Under the pieces are notes generated by a model, which did no database searches, was not told the DNA's origin, and worked only from the letters and a program-made list of their open reading frames with translations. From Clostridiales bacterium (GTDB lineage Bacteria > Bacillota > Clostridia > Oscillospirales > Oscillospiraceae), in contig CP107216.1 of assembly GCA_025757645.1 (NCBI GenBank), positions 1,487,501 through 1,551,500 on the forward strand: a stretch of 64,000 bases of DNA, written 5' to 3'. This document shows, in pieces, positions 17,165 to 25,433 of this stretch. The stretch's first letter is position 1, and the number at the start of each line of letters is the position of its first letter. Made by a program: the position numbers and the translations under genes.

Positions 17165-17258
17165 TTCCTCCTTTAATTAGTTGCTACCTCCGGGGGCGTC
17201 AACTGTGCCCGACCAGGCCGAAGCCACATGGTCGCACATCAACCCCCGTGCGTAATGC
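17165..17258 (-). promoter_or_regulatory. Structured 5' leader of rpsB
   Basis: On the minus strand, GTGC and GACCA pair with TGGTC and GCAC around a GGC-TTCG-GCC cap, with flanking G5 and C5 runs (about 17179-17250). The predicted start near 17258 gives a leader of about 104 bases. S2 autoregulation through a leader is known in other bacteria; here it is inferred from the fold only. Confidence 0.45.
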
Positions 17259-17264
17259 TCTGGT

Positions 17265-17293
17265 ATTATACCAGAGAAATCCGGACAATGCAA
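17265..17293 (-). promoter_or_regulatory. Sigma-A promoter of rpsB-tsf
   Basis: On the minus strand: TTGCAT (17293-17288), 17-bp spacer, TATAAT (17270-17265). The -10 sits in a short inverted repeat, CTCTGGTAT-ATACCAGAG type. Confidence 0.8.
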
Positions 17294-17330
17294 GAGGATT
17301 TGCCCGGATTTTTGCCGTTTTTTCAGGCTG

Positions 17331-17612
17331 TCAGAGATAATTCTGCCGCTTTTCCCGCCGGCGGCGCGGCTGCTGCGCCGCGACCTCGGCGAGAATGATA
17401 TCCTCGCCCAATCTGGAGATGGATTCCCACGGCAGAATGTAGTCGTCATCGCCGCTGAGCAGACCGCCGAGCCTTTTTTGCCCCGGCACGATCAGCGACA
17501 CAATCTTGCCCTGCTCCAGATCGATCTCCGCGTCGCAGACATAGCCGAGCCGCTGCCCGGTGGTCAGGTCGATGACTTCCTTGTATCGCAGATCGGACAA
17601 ACAGCATTTCAT
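17331..17612 (-). CDS. YlmC/YmxH family PRC-barrel sporulation protein
   Basis: 93-residue PRC-barrel-like protein of the YlmC/YmxH sporulation family, whose molecular role is unknown. The family pattern is clear: LSDLRYKEVIDLTTGQRLG, IVPGQKRLGG and DYILPWESISRLGEDIIL. The basic tail ends RRRREKRQNYL. It starts 51 bases after the sigG stop and is probably read from the sigG transcript; no separate promoter is evident. Confidence 0.88.
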   Translation of the reverse strand: MKCCLSDLRYKEVIDLTTGQRLGYVCDAEIDLEQGKIVSLIVPGQKRLGGLLSGDDDYILPWESISRLGEDIILAEVAAQQPRRRREKRQNYL

Positions 17613-17663
17613 GGAAACCCCTCCGCAGCATTTTGGTATCAGTCTATGGCGTCGGGCGGCGGT

Positions 17664-18446
17664 TTATGAGGGAAAGATGTTCTTGCGGATTTTGCCGAGC
17701 GCATTTTTCTCCAGGCGGGACACCTGCGCCTGGCTGATGCCGATCTCACCGGCGACCTCCATTTGGGTCTTGCCGGCGTAAAAGCGCAGGGAGAGGATCT
17801 TCTTCTCACGCTCGTTGAGGTCGGAGATGGCGTTCGAGAGCGCCAGATGCTCCAGCCACTGCTCGTCCGTATTTTTCGTGTCACCGACCTGATCCATGAC
17901 GCAGATGCTCTCGCCGTTGTCGGTGTAGATCGGCTCGTAGAGCGAGATGGGGTCACTGATCGCGTCGAGCGCGAACACGACGTCCCGCCGCGGGATGTCC
18001 AGTTCCTTTGCGATCTCGTCAAGCGTCGGCTCGCGGCCGGAGGCGGCAGTCAGGCGCTCTTTTGCCTGCAGGACCTTATAGGCGGTGTCGCGTGTGGAGC
18101 GGCTGACGCGGATGGGGCTGTTGTCGCGCAGGTAGCGCCGGATCTCCCCGGAAATCATGGGTACGCCGTAGGTGGAAAAGCGCACGTCGTGGTTTTCGGC
18201 GTCAAAATTGTCGATTGCCTTGATCAGACCGATGCAGCCGACCTGAAACAGATCGTCCACGTTCTCGCCGCGGCCGATGAATTTCTGGATCACGGACAGC
18301 ACCAGCCGGAGGTTGCCGGCAATGAGCTGCTCGCGTGCGTCAGTGTCGCCGTGCTTTGCGCGGATGAGCAGTGCCCGGCAGGCGTCGCTGCTCAGGACTT
18401 TCAGGTCGGCCGTGTTGACACCGCAGATCTCGACTTTTCCAAGCAT
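17664..18446 (-). CDS. sigG: Late forespore sigma factor SigG
   Basis: RNA polymerase sigma factor that drives late forespore genes. The 260-residue protein has the SigG N-terminus (KVEICGV) before region 2 (GRGENVDDLFQVGCIGLIKA, about 62-81), the SigF/SigG-type region RRYLRDNSPIRVSRSTRDTA, and a region 4 HTH (GKTQMEVAGEIGISQAQVSR). The start at 18446 follows GGGAGG by 8 bases. That site lies inside a 16-position hairpin that also looks like the terminator of the upstream symporter gene. Confidence 0.96.
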   Translation of the reverse strand: MLGKVEICGVNTADLKVLSSDACRALLIRAKHGDTDAREQLIAGNLRLVLSVIQKFIGRGENVDDLFQVGCIGLIKAIDNFDAENHDVRFSTYGVPMISGEIRRYLRDNSPIRVSRSTRDTAYKVLQAKERLTAASGREPTLDEIAKELDIPRRDVVFALDAISDPISLYEPIYTDNGESICVMDQVGDTKNTDEQWLEHLALSNAISDLNEREKKILSLRFYAGKTQMEVAGEIGISQAQVSRLEKNALGKIRKNIFPS

Positions 18447-18450
18447 AAAA

Positions 18451-18497
18451 AATTCCTCCCATCCGGTACACCGTAGTGTTTCCGGGTGGAAGGAATT
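18451..18497 (-). terminator. Terminator of symporter gene that also buries the sigG ribosome site
   Basis: Arms 18482-18497 and 18451-18466 pair at 15 of 16 positions (one wobble, one mismatch) with a 15-base loop, followed on the minus strand by a T6 run just before the sigG ATG. The 3' arm contains the sigG Shine-Dalgarno GGGAGG (18460-18455). Confidence 0.8.
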
Positions 18498-18503
18498 TGA
18501 TAC
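18474..18503 (-). promoter_or_regulatory. Predicted sigma-F promoter of sigG, inside the hairpin
   Basis: On the minus strand: GTATC (18503-18499), 15-bp spacer, GGAAACACTA (18483-18474), which fits the sigma-F -10 form GGnnAnAnT. In Bacillus, sigG is transcribed by sigma-F. The expected start near 18468 lies in the hairpin loop, so this transcript would lack the 5' arm and expose the ribosome site. Confidence 0.6.
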
Positions 18504-18512
18504 ATCGGCAGA

Positions 18513-19787
18513 TTACTGCTCGATAGCCTTGCTTTCTCTCTTCTTGGCAATGGCCTTCTGCAGCCAATCCTTGCCGTCCACATAGCGGGAGACGATGAAG
18601 GACACAACATAGTCGCCGGCGGAGTTGACCATGGTCGCCGGAGGATCGACGAGGTTGCCGATCGCCAGTGCGATCGGGTAGGCAACAGCCAGCTGGTCGG
18701 GGAAGAAGATCGTGCAGACTACCAGCTCGCCGGTACCGCCGCCGCCGGGGATACCGCTCATGGCCACGGAGGAGAACACCGCCACGATGATGGCCAGAAT
18801 GGCCTTTTCCGTCGTGAAGTCCAGTCCGAACACGCCGAACAGGAACGCGACCTTGATGATGGCGCTCATGGCCGAGCCGTCCATGTGCATGGTGGCGCCC
18901 ATGGGCAGCACGATGTCCGTGACATCCTTGCTGATGCCGGTCTCATCGGCAACTTCCATGTTCGTCGGGATGGTCGCAACGGACGAGCAGGTACCGAACG
19001 ACACCGCCGCCGGGCGGAACAGCTTGGAGAACATGATCTTCGCGCCGCCCTTGCCGCCGCCGAACTGGGCGTAGATGGGGAAGAACACGAACATGTACAC
19101 GAAGCTCATGACGTAGTAGATAATGAGCGTGCGGCTGTAGTCGGCGACCAGCTCCGGGCCGTAAGTAGACACCAGATTGGCAAAGAAGCCGAAGAAGCCG
19201 ATCGGGGCATAGTAGGTGATGAGCTTCACGGTCTTCATGATGCAGCCCGTGATATCCTCGAGCACCTGCGCGGTCTTTGTCTCGGGGCCACCGTTCATCT
19301 GGATGCCGAAGCCGAACAGCACCGCCGCAACGATCAGCGGCAGGATAGCCTTACGGCTCAGCAGCTCCATGAAGTCGGGCTTGGTAAAGAAGTTGACGAT
19401 CATGTCGCCGAAGCCCAGCGTATCGCCGATCTCGCCTTCCGTGATGGTGTAGTGACCATCTACGAGCGGGAAGATGCGGCAGACGATGTACATGATGACA
19501 CCGGCGATAGCGGCAGTGACCAGGAACGTTGCGATGGTCACACCCATGATCTTACCGGCGCGCTTGACACTTTTCATATTGGCGATGGCAGATGCGATGG
19601 AGCAGAACACCATCGGCACCACCACACAGAACATCATGTTGATGAACAGTGTACCCAGGAATTCGATCTTTTTGCCGAAGTTCGGGGCGAACGCGCCCAC
19701 GAGACAGCCGGCGACGATGCCGGTGAGCATGAAGATCAGGAATCCGTAAGTCTTAAAGAAAGACTTGGAACCGTTTGCCTTGGCCAT
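18513..19787 (-). CDS. Dicarboxylate/amino acid:cation symporter (DAACS family)
   Basis: Sodium- or proton-coupled uptake of dicarboxylates or glutamate/aspartate. The 424-residue protein has the family's eight-helix, two-hairpin design. The serine-rich HP1 region is at CSSVATIPTNMEVADE, the metal/substrate site at MGATMHMDGSAM (TM7) and HP2 at SGIPGGGGTGEL. The C-terminal helix carries GNLVDPPATMVNSAGD. It is divergent from an AraC regulator, which may control it. GGGAG lies upstream of the ATG. Confidence 0.92.
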   Translation of the reverse strand: MAKANGSKSFFKTYGFLIFMLTGIVAGCLVGAFAPNFGKKIEFLGTLFINMMFCVVVPMVFCSIASAIANMKSVKRAGKIMGVTIATFLVTAAIAGVIMYIVCRIFPLVDGHYTITEGEIGDTLGFGDMIVNFFTKPDFMELLSRKAILPLIVAAVLFGFGIQMNGGPETKTAQVLEDITGCIMKTVKLITYYAPIGFFGFFANLVSTYGPELVADYSRTLIIYYVMSFVYMFVFFPIYAQFGGGKGGAKIMFSKLFRPAAVSFGTCSSVATIPTNMEVADETGISKDVTDIVLPMGATMHMDGSAMSAIIKVAFLFGVFGLDFTTEKAILAIIVAVFSSVAMSGIPGGGGTGELVVCTIFFPDQLAVAYPIALAIGNLVDPPATMVNSAGDYVVSFIVSRYVDGKDWLQKAIAKKRESKAIEQ

Positions 19788-19856
19788 AAATGCAACACTC
19801 CCAGTGTGTAGATTGCGCCGTAACAGCGCTTTGGTGACAGTATATACAATTCACCG

Positions 19857-19885
19857 TTGCAATAATTGTACAAAAATGCTATCAT
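19857..19885 (+). promoter_or_regulatory. Sigma-A promoter of the AraC regulator gene
   Basis: TTGCAA (19857-19862, self-complementary), 17-bp spacer, TATCAT (19880-19885), 34 bases before the ATG. The intergenic region must also hold the divergent symporter promoter; no clean one is seen. Confidence 0.65.
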
Positions 19886-19919
19886 ATATTGCAAAAGATG
19901 CTTTTTTCGGAGGCGAGCC

Positions 19920-20774
19920 ATGCAGCAGACCGATTATGAGCGCAGGGGATACCTGCATGAAGATTTCCGTCTGTTCCACCTGAGCAGTGCGCTGGCGGAG
20001 GACACGGCATTCCACTATCATGAATTTCACAAGCTAGTATTCTTTCTGGCCGGGCGCGGGAACTACATCGTCGAGGGGCGCACGCACGTGCTGCGGCCGT
20101 ATGACGTGGTGCTTGTGCGGCAGGGGGCGATCCACAAGGCGCAGATCGACCCGAGCCAGCGCTACGAGCGCGTGATCCTCTACATATCGCCGGAATTTCT
20201 CCGCGCACAGTCCACGGCCGCTTCGCAGCTGGACGCCTGCTTCCGTCTGCCGGCCGATGGGCAGAGCTTTGTCCTGCGGCCGGAGGCAGGGCGGCGCGCA
20301 GCGCTGCTGCGCACGCTCGATGCGCTCGAGGAGGAGGAGCGGAGCACGGCCTACGGGCACGACCTGCTCGCGCGGGCGCAGATGCTGCAGCTGCTGGTCA
20401 TGCTGGGCCGCGGGCTGGATGACGACGGCGTGAACTACGCCCCGTCCGAGCACTGCAACGAGAAGACGGCGGCCATTCTCGAATACCTCAACACGCACCT
20501 GACCGAGGACGTCAGCATCGATGCGCTGGCGGACACCTTTTACCTCAGCAAATATTATATGATGCGTATGTTTCGGGAGGAGACCGGCTTCACCATTCAC
20601 GGCTACCTCACGGATAAGCGCCTGCGTGTGGCGCGCGACCTCATTGCACAGGGCATGCGCACGACGGACGCCTGCTTTCAGTGCGGCTATCATGACTATT
20701 CCGCCTTTTCACGGGCGTACAAAAAACGGTTTCAGGTCAGCCCGCGCGCCGATCTGACGAAAGGAGCGAAGTAA
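19920..20774 (+). CDS. AraC-family transcriptional regulator
   Basis: 284 residues: an N-terminal cupin sensor domain (about 15-150, with HYHEFHKLVFFLAG and the RPYDVVLVRQGAIH pattern) and a C-terminal double helix-turn-helix (about 185-280). The second HTH contains the family signature CFQCGYHDYSAFSRAYKKRFQ (about 257-277). GGAGG lies 6 bases before the ATG at 19920. The gene is divergent from the symporter and 3 bases upstream of a transglutaminase-like gene. The effector is unknown. Confidence 0.9.
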   Translation: MQQTDYERRGYLHEDFRLFHLSSALAEDTAFHYHEFHKLVFFLAGRGNYIVEGRTHVLRPYDVVLVRQGAIHKAQIDPSQRYERVILYISPEFLRAQSTAASQLDACFRLPADGQSFVLRPEAGRRAALLRTLDALEEEERSTAYGHDLLARAQMLQLLVMLGRGLDDDGVNYAPSEHCNEKTAAILEYLNTHLTEDVSIDALADTFYLSKYYMMRMFREETGFTIHGYLTDKRLRVARDLIAQGMRTTDACFQCGYHDYSAFSRAYKKRFQVSPRADLTKGAK

Positions 20775-20777
20775 GCC

Positions 20778-21788
20778 ATGCAGCTGCACGCACAGTATTA
20801 TTACCAGCAGCTTCCGCCACAGGAGCGCGCGGCCTATCACGGCATGCTGACCTGCCTGCGGGAGCTGACGCCGTCGGCGCGCATCCCGCGCCTGCCGATG
20901 GAAACGCTCAGCACGCTCTTTTTCCAGCTCCGGCTGGATCATCCGGAGATCTTCTACGCCGTTGGTTTTTCGTGCCGCGCGGTGCCGGAGGCGGCGTTTG
21001 TGGAGTTCTGGCCGGAGTACCGGTTTGAGAAAAAGCGCATCCGGGAGCACCGGCAGGCGATCGAGGCGCGCGTGACGCGCCTGCTGCGGCCGCTGCGCAG
21101 TCTTCCGCCGGCGGAGCAGGAGCGCGCGATCCATGATTTCGTCGTGGAAAACGTCCGCTATGATAAGCTCGAAAAGCCGTATTCGCACGAAGTCATCGGC
21201 CCGCTGACCAACGGCGTCGGCGTGTGCGAGGGCATGGCCAAAACGGTCAAGCTGCTGTGTGACGGGCTCGGGCTGCCGTGCATGATCGCCGTCAGCGACC
21301 GGGACCGCGCCAATGGCGAGCGCTACCTGCACGCCTGGAACATCGTCCAGCTCGGCGGGCAGTGCTATCATCTGGACGCCACGTTTGACAATTCCCTCAG
21401 TAAGTACGGCACGCGCTATGACTATTTCAATCTCGACGATACAAAGATCTTCCGCGACCACCGGCCGCTGCTGTATCCGGCTCCGCCCTGCACGGACGGC
21501 GGGCAGTTTTACTACAAGCTGCAGCACCTGTCGTGGACGAAGCCGGAGGAGGCCGCGCGCCGGGTCGACCAGGCGCTGCGCAAGAAGCAGCCGGGGCTGG
21601 TGTTCCACTGGCGCGGCGGCTATCTGACGCGCGAGGTACTGGCGGAGCTGTGCCTGCAGATCGACGCGGCGGCGCAGGCGCGCGGCCGGGCGGCGGCCAT
21701 TTCGGTCAACTGGCCGCAGGCGGTGCTGCAGGTGCGCTTCGTCGATGCGGCCCAGCCGGTGGAAACGGAGTCGCTTGAGGACATCTGA
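20778..21788 (+). CDS. Transglutaminase-like domain protein
   Basis: Cysteine-protease-fold protein of 336 residues, cytosolic by absence of a signal peptide. The Cys-His-Asp triad is visible at GVGVCEGMAKT (about C151), YLHAWNIV (about H183) and YHLDATFD (about D198). Substrate and role are unknown. It starts 3 bases after the AraC regulator and is certainly in its operon. Confidence 0.8.
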   Translation: MQLHAQYYYQQLPPQERAAYHGMLTCLRELTPSARIPRLPMETLSTLFFQLRLDHPEIFYAVGFSCRAVPEAAFVEFWPEYRFEKKRIREHRQAIEARVTRLLRPLRSLPPAEQERAIHDFVVENVRYDKLEKPYSHEVIGPLTNGVGVCEGMAKTVKLLCDGLGLPCMIAVSDRDRANGERYLHAWNIVQLGGQCYHLDATFDNSLSKYGTRYDYFNLDDTKIFRDHRPLLYPAPPCTDGGQFYYKLQHLSWTKPEEAARRVDQALRKKQPGLVFHWRGGYLTREVLAELCLQIDAAAQARGRAAAISVNWPQAVLQVRFVDAAQPVETESLEDI

Positions 21789-21874
21789 GGCTCTTCCATT
21801 CCGGGTAAAATGACGGAGCGGGTGGATGATTTTGCCGCGCATATGCATGGAACGGCGAAAATGTCTTTGCCTTC

Positions 21875-21903
21875 TTGACACAGCCCCGAGCGGCTTCTAA
21901 AAT
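21875..21903 (+). promoter_or_regulatory. Sigma-A promoter of lysA
   Basis: Consensus TTGACA (21875-21880), 17-bp spacer, TAAAAT (21898-21903), 35 bases before the ATG. No lysine riboswitch is recognisable in the short leader. Confidence 0.85.
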
Positions 21904-21938
21904 GAGCACAATACTAGGTTTTGCAGGGAGGAAGTCCA

Positions 21939-23201
21939 ATGAAGAAGCCGTTTGTAACAGCGGAGCAGCTTGAGGACATCGCCGCGCGCTATCCCACACC
22001 GTTTCACCTCTATGATGCGCAGGGCATCCGCGAGAATGCCCGCCGCCTGAAAGCCGCTTTTTCGTGGAATCCCGGCTACCGGGGATATTTCGCCGTGAAG
22101 GCTACGCCGACCCCCGCCATCCTCAAGATCCTGCAGGAGGAGGGCTGCGGCTGCGACTGCTCGTCGCTCACGGAGCTGATGATGGCCGAGCGCATCGGCA
22201 GCGTCGGCGAGAACATCATGTTCTCGTCCAACGAGACCCCGGCCGAGGATTACCGCTTGGCGGCAAAGCTCGGCGCAACCATCAACCTCGATGATATTAC
22301 GCACGTGGACTTTTTGGAAAAGACGATCGGCTATATCCCGAAGCGGATCGGCTGCCGCTTCAATCCGGGCGGCACGTTCTCGCTCGGCGAGTCGCGCGAG
22401 GGCTTTCAGGTCATGGACAACCCCGGCGACGCCAAGTACGGCATGACGCGCGAGCAGATCACCGAGGCGTTCCGGATGCTCAAGGCCAGGGGCGCGGAGG
22501 AGTTTGGCATCCACGCATTTCTGGCATCCAATACCCTGTCCAATGAATACTATCCCGCGCTGGCGCGCATTCTCTTCCAGCTCGCGGTCGAGCTGCAGCG
22601 GGAGACCGGCTGCCATATCGCGTACATCAACCTCTCCGGCGGCGTGGGCATCCCGTATCGGCCGGAGGAATCGGAAAATGGCATTGCCGTCATCGGTGAG
22701 GGCGTGCGCAAGGTGTACGAGGAGATCCTCGTCCCGGCCGGCATGGGCGATGTAGCCCTGTGCACGGAGCTCGGCCGCTTCATGCTCGCGCCGTATGGTC
22801 ATCTCGTGACGCGCGCGATCCATGCCAAGCATATTTACAAGGAGTACATCGGCACGGACGCCTGTGCCTGCGACCTGATGCGCCCGGCCATGTACGGGTC
22901 TTACCACCACATCACGGTCATGGGCAAGGAGAATGCGCCCTGTGACCACAAGTATGACATTGTCGGCGGCCTGTGCGAGAACAACGACAAGTTCGCCGTC
23001 GACCGCATGCTGCCGCGCATCGACATCGGCGATCTGCTGGTCATTCACGATGCCGGCGCGCACGGCCTCGCCATGGGCTATAACTACAACGGCAAGCTTC
23101 GCTGCGCGGAGGTGCTGCTGCAGCCGGACGGCTCTACGCGCCTGATCCGCCGCGCCGAGACGCCGGAGGATTACTTCGCCACCATGATCTGGGACGATTG
23201 A
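21939..23201 (+). CDS. lysA: Diaminopimelate decarboxylase (fold-type III PLP enzyme)
   Basis: Last step of lysine synthesis: meso-diaminopimelate to lysine. The 420-residue protein has the PLP lysine K54 in YFAVKATPTP, the FNPGG phosphate-binding region, SGGVGIPY, and GGLCENND near the partner-subunit active site. The usual EPGR segment reads ELGR here, so a related group IV decarboxylase cannot be ruled out. GGGAGG lies before the ATG. Monocistronic. Confidence 0.82.
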   Translation: MKKPFVTAEQLEDIAARYPTPFHLYDAQGIRENARRLKAAFSWNPGYRGYFAVKATPTPAILKILQEEGCGCDCSSLTELMMAERIGSVGENIMFSSNETPAEDYRLAAKLGATINLDDITHVDFLEKTIGYIPKRIGCRFNPGGTFSLGESREGFQVMDNPGDAKYGMTREQITEAFRMLKARGAEEFGIHAFLASNTLSNEYYPALARILFQLAVELQRETGCHIAYINLSGGVGIPYRPEESENGIAVIGEGVRKVYEEILVPAGMGDVALCTELGRFMLAPYGHLVTRAIHAKHIYKEYIGTDACACDLMRPAMYGSYHHITVMGKENAPCDHKYDIVGGLCENNDKFAVDRMLPRIDIGDLLVIHDAGAHGLAMGYNYNGKLRCAEVLLQPDGSTRLIRRAETPEDYFATMIWDD

Positions 23202-23206
23202 AAAAG

Positions 23207-23243
23207 AAAAGATCCGGGGACGGCTGTCCCCGGATCTTTTTTT
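23207..23243. terminator. Bidirectional terminator lysA / FMN dehydrogenase
   Basis: Perfect 15-bp stem (23207-23221 with 23226-23240), 4-base loop, T7 on the plus strand and an A-rich left flank. Confidence 0.92.
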
Positions 23244-23260
23244 CGTTAGCTGTATGTAGG

Positions 23261-24280
23261 TCACATCACGCGCACGCAGTCGCGCGTGATCTCGTCGAGC
23301 GTGTGCACGCCGCACATGGCCATCGTGTCGCGCAGCTCGCTGCCAATCTTTTCAATGTAGGTTGCCACGCCCTGCGCGCCGTCGCCGTAGACCATCGGCA
23401 CGAACGGGCGGCCGATGAGCACAGCGTCCGCGCCGAGCGCCAGCGCCTTGAACACGTCCGTGCCGGTGCGGATGCCGCCGTCGACGAAGATCTTCATGCT
23501 GCTGCCGACGGCATCGGCGATCTCCGGCAGCACCTCGGCGCTGGCCGGCGTCTGGCCGAGCACGCGGCCGCCGTGATTGGACACGATGATCGCCGCCGCG
23601 CCCGCCTCTGCGGCCTTCTGCGCGCCGCGCACGGTCATGACGCCCTTGACGATGAACGGCATACCCGCGTAGCGGATGATCTCCGCCAGTTCCTGCACGG
23701 ATTTGCTGCCGGCCGGCGGCGTCATATTTTTCAGGAAGGGGAGGCCCGCACCGTCAATGTCCATGGCGACGGCCTTGCAGCCGCTGGTCCTGGCCAGATC
23801 GAGCTTTTCAAAGACCAGTTCCTGGTTCCACGGCTTGATCGTCGGCACGCCGACGCCGCCCGCGGTGCGGATGGCTTCCATCGCGCCCTGGAACACGGCG
23901 GCGTCCACACCGTCGCCGGTGAAGGCGGCGATGCCGCTGTCGGCGCAGGCGTTGACGAGAATGCTGTTATACTCGCGGTCGGTGTACTTTTCGCCGTAGT
24001 GCAGCTTCATCGCGCCGAGCGGAGCCGCGAAAAACGGGTAGCGGTACATGGTGCCGAACAGCTCCACGGCCGTATCGACGGGTTCGTTCGGGCAGATGGT
24101 GTCCATGTTGACGCAGATCTTCTGCCAGGCGTCAAAGTTGCGGATAAAGCCGCTGCCGGGCGCTTTGGCGCCGGGACCGGGGACCTGGTTGCCGCAGGCT
24201 TTGCCGTTGCAGACCGGGCAGGCTTTGCAGTACGGCCCGATGCAGGTACGTGCGCTGTCAAGAATCTCTTTGTACTCCAT
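23261..24280 (-). CDS. FMN-dependent alpha-hydroxy-acid dehydrogenase/oxidase family protein
   Basis: TIM-barrel flavoenzyme of the lactate/glycolate oxidase superfamily, 339 residues. FMN and substrate motifs are present: FIVKGVMT (Lys), IIVSNHGGR (catalytic His), VDGGIRTGTD and GADAVLIGRP. The N-terminus carries an extra cysteine cluster, CIGPYCKACPVCNGKACG (residues 13-30), that could bind an Fe-S centre or zinc; this form is seen in anaerobes. Substrate is unknown. Stop and start spacing to the radical SAM gene (45 bases) suggests one operon. Confidence 0.85.
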   Translation of the reverse strand: MEYKEILDSARTCIGPYCKACPVCNGKACGNQVPGPGAKAPGSGFIRNFDAWQKICVNMDTICPNEPVDTAVELFGTMYRYPFFAAPLGAMKLHYGEKYTDREYNSILVNACADSGIAAFTGDGVDAAVFQGAMEAIRTAGGVGVPTIKPWNQELVFEKLDLARTSGCKAVAMDIDGAGLPFLKNMTPPAGSKSVQELAEIIRYAGMPFIVKGVMTVRGAQKAAEAGAAAIIVSNHGGRVLGQTPASAEVLPEIADAVGSSMKIFVDGGIRTGTDVFKALALGADAVLIGRPFVPMVYGDGAQGVATYIEKIGSELRDTMAMCGVHTLDEITRDCVRVM

Positions 24281-24325
24281 GAGGGTACCTCCGTATATCT
24301 TTTTCTGTATTGAAAGAGTCGTGGT

Positions 24326-25210
24326 TCAAACGCCGGTGCCGTCAAACGCCGGGATCATGTCGCCGGTCGCGGCATCGAGATCCTGATAAAAGCCGTCGGT
24401 GATCTGGCTGTCGATCAGGTACTGGTACATTTCTTCGTTTAGCTCCGGGGAGATGGGATGCTGCAGCTCCGGCCACTGCGCCAGATCGCCGACGGGTGTG
24501 TACTGGCTCATGAGGCTGAAAAGCACTTGGCCGGGTGCAAATGTCTGCCCGACCCAGTCGATGACGCGGCGGGTGTTTTCCCCCTGCTGCGGCAGGATAA
24601 GATGCCGTATGAGCACGCCGCGCTGCAGCATGCCGTCCTCGTCGAGCCGGAACGGACCGGTCTGGCGGTACATCTCCAGAATGGCGGCGCGCGCGACCTG
24701 CGGATAGTCCGCCGCGGCGGAGTAGCGCGCGGCCGGCTCCGACAGGGCGTATTTCAGGTCCGGCAGGTATACCTGCACGAGCCCGTCGAGCATACGCAGT
24801 GTCTCGACGCATTCGTAGCCGGAGCTGTTCCACACGACCGGGATGCCGAGCTCCAGCCCGGAGAGCGCCTCGGCGATCTGCCGCGTGTAGTGACTCGGCG
24901 TGACGAGGTTGATGTTGTGCACGCCCTCATCGCGCAGACGCAAAAAAATGCCGCGAAGCTGCGCGACGGTGATCTCTTTTCCGTGCTCTCCGCGGCTGAT
25001 GGTGCGGTTCTGGCAGAATACGCACCGCAGGTTGCAGCCCGAGAAGAACACCGCGCCGCTGCCGCGTGTGCCGGAAATGCATGGTTCCTCGCCGAAGTGC
25101 GGCGCGGCCCGCGCCACGACCGGCGCGTCCGGCACGGCGCAAAAGCCGAATTGTCCGCCTGCGCGGTCGACGCCGCAGCCGCGCGGACAGATGGAGCAAA
25201 GTTGTGTCAT
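24326..25210 (-). CDS. Radical SAM protein, PflX/COG1313-like
   Basis: 294-residue radical SAM enzyme related to pyruvate formate-lyase activating enzymes. The cluster motif is CNLRCVFCQN (about 59-68). An N-terminal cysteine-rich start, CSICPRGCGVDR, may bind a second metal centre. Its target is unknown; no glycyl radical enzyme gene is in the window. It lies upstream of the FMN dehydrogenase on the same strand. Confidence 0.85.
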   Translation of the reverse strand: MTQLCSICPRGCGVDRAGGQFGFCAVPDAPVVARAAPHFGEEPCISGTRGSGAVFFSGCNLRCVFCQNRTISRGEHGKEITVAQLRGIFLRLRDEGVHNINLVTPSHYTRQIAEALSGLELGIPVVWNSSGYECVETLRMLDGLVQVYLPDLKYALSEPAARYSAAADYPQVARAAILEMYRQTGPFRLDEDGMLQRGVLIRHLILPQQGENTRRVIDWVGQTFAPGQVLFSLMSQYTPVGDLAQWPELQHPISPELNEEMYQYLIDSQITDGFYQDLDAATGDMIPAFDGTGV

Positions 25211-25362
25211 AATGCCTCCCGCGCATGGGGTCTTGCGCGAAATCTATGGATTCTGTGGATATTATAAAGTTTTTTCATCCATTTCGCAACCATCTTCGGC
25301 ATGTTTCATGAAAAGTTCAGAAATCCAGTGCGTTCCTGTGGTAGCTTTATTTAAAAGGGAGA

Positions 25363-25391
25363 TTGCAAAAAAAGCGGCTTCGGGATAAAAT
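25363..25391 (+). promoter_or_regulatory. Sigma-A promoter of trmL and possibly the glycolytic genes
   Basis: TTGCAA (25363-25368), 17-bp spacer, TAAAAT (25386-25391), 42 bases before trmL. No better promoter is visible in the 48 bases before pgk. Confidence 0.7.
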
Positions 25392-25433
25392 AATAGACGT
25401 CAAAATAGAAAAAATATGTAAGAGGAAAGCACT

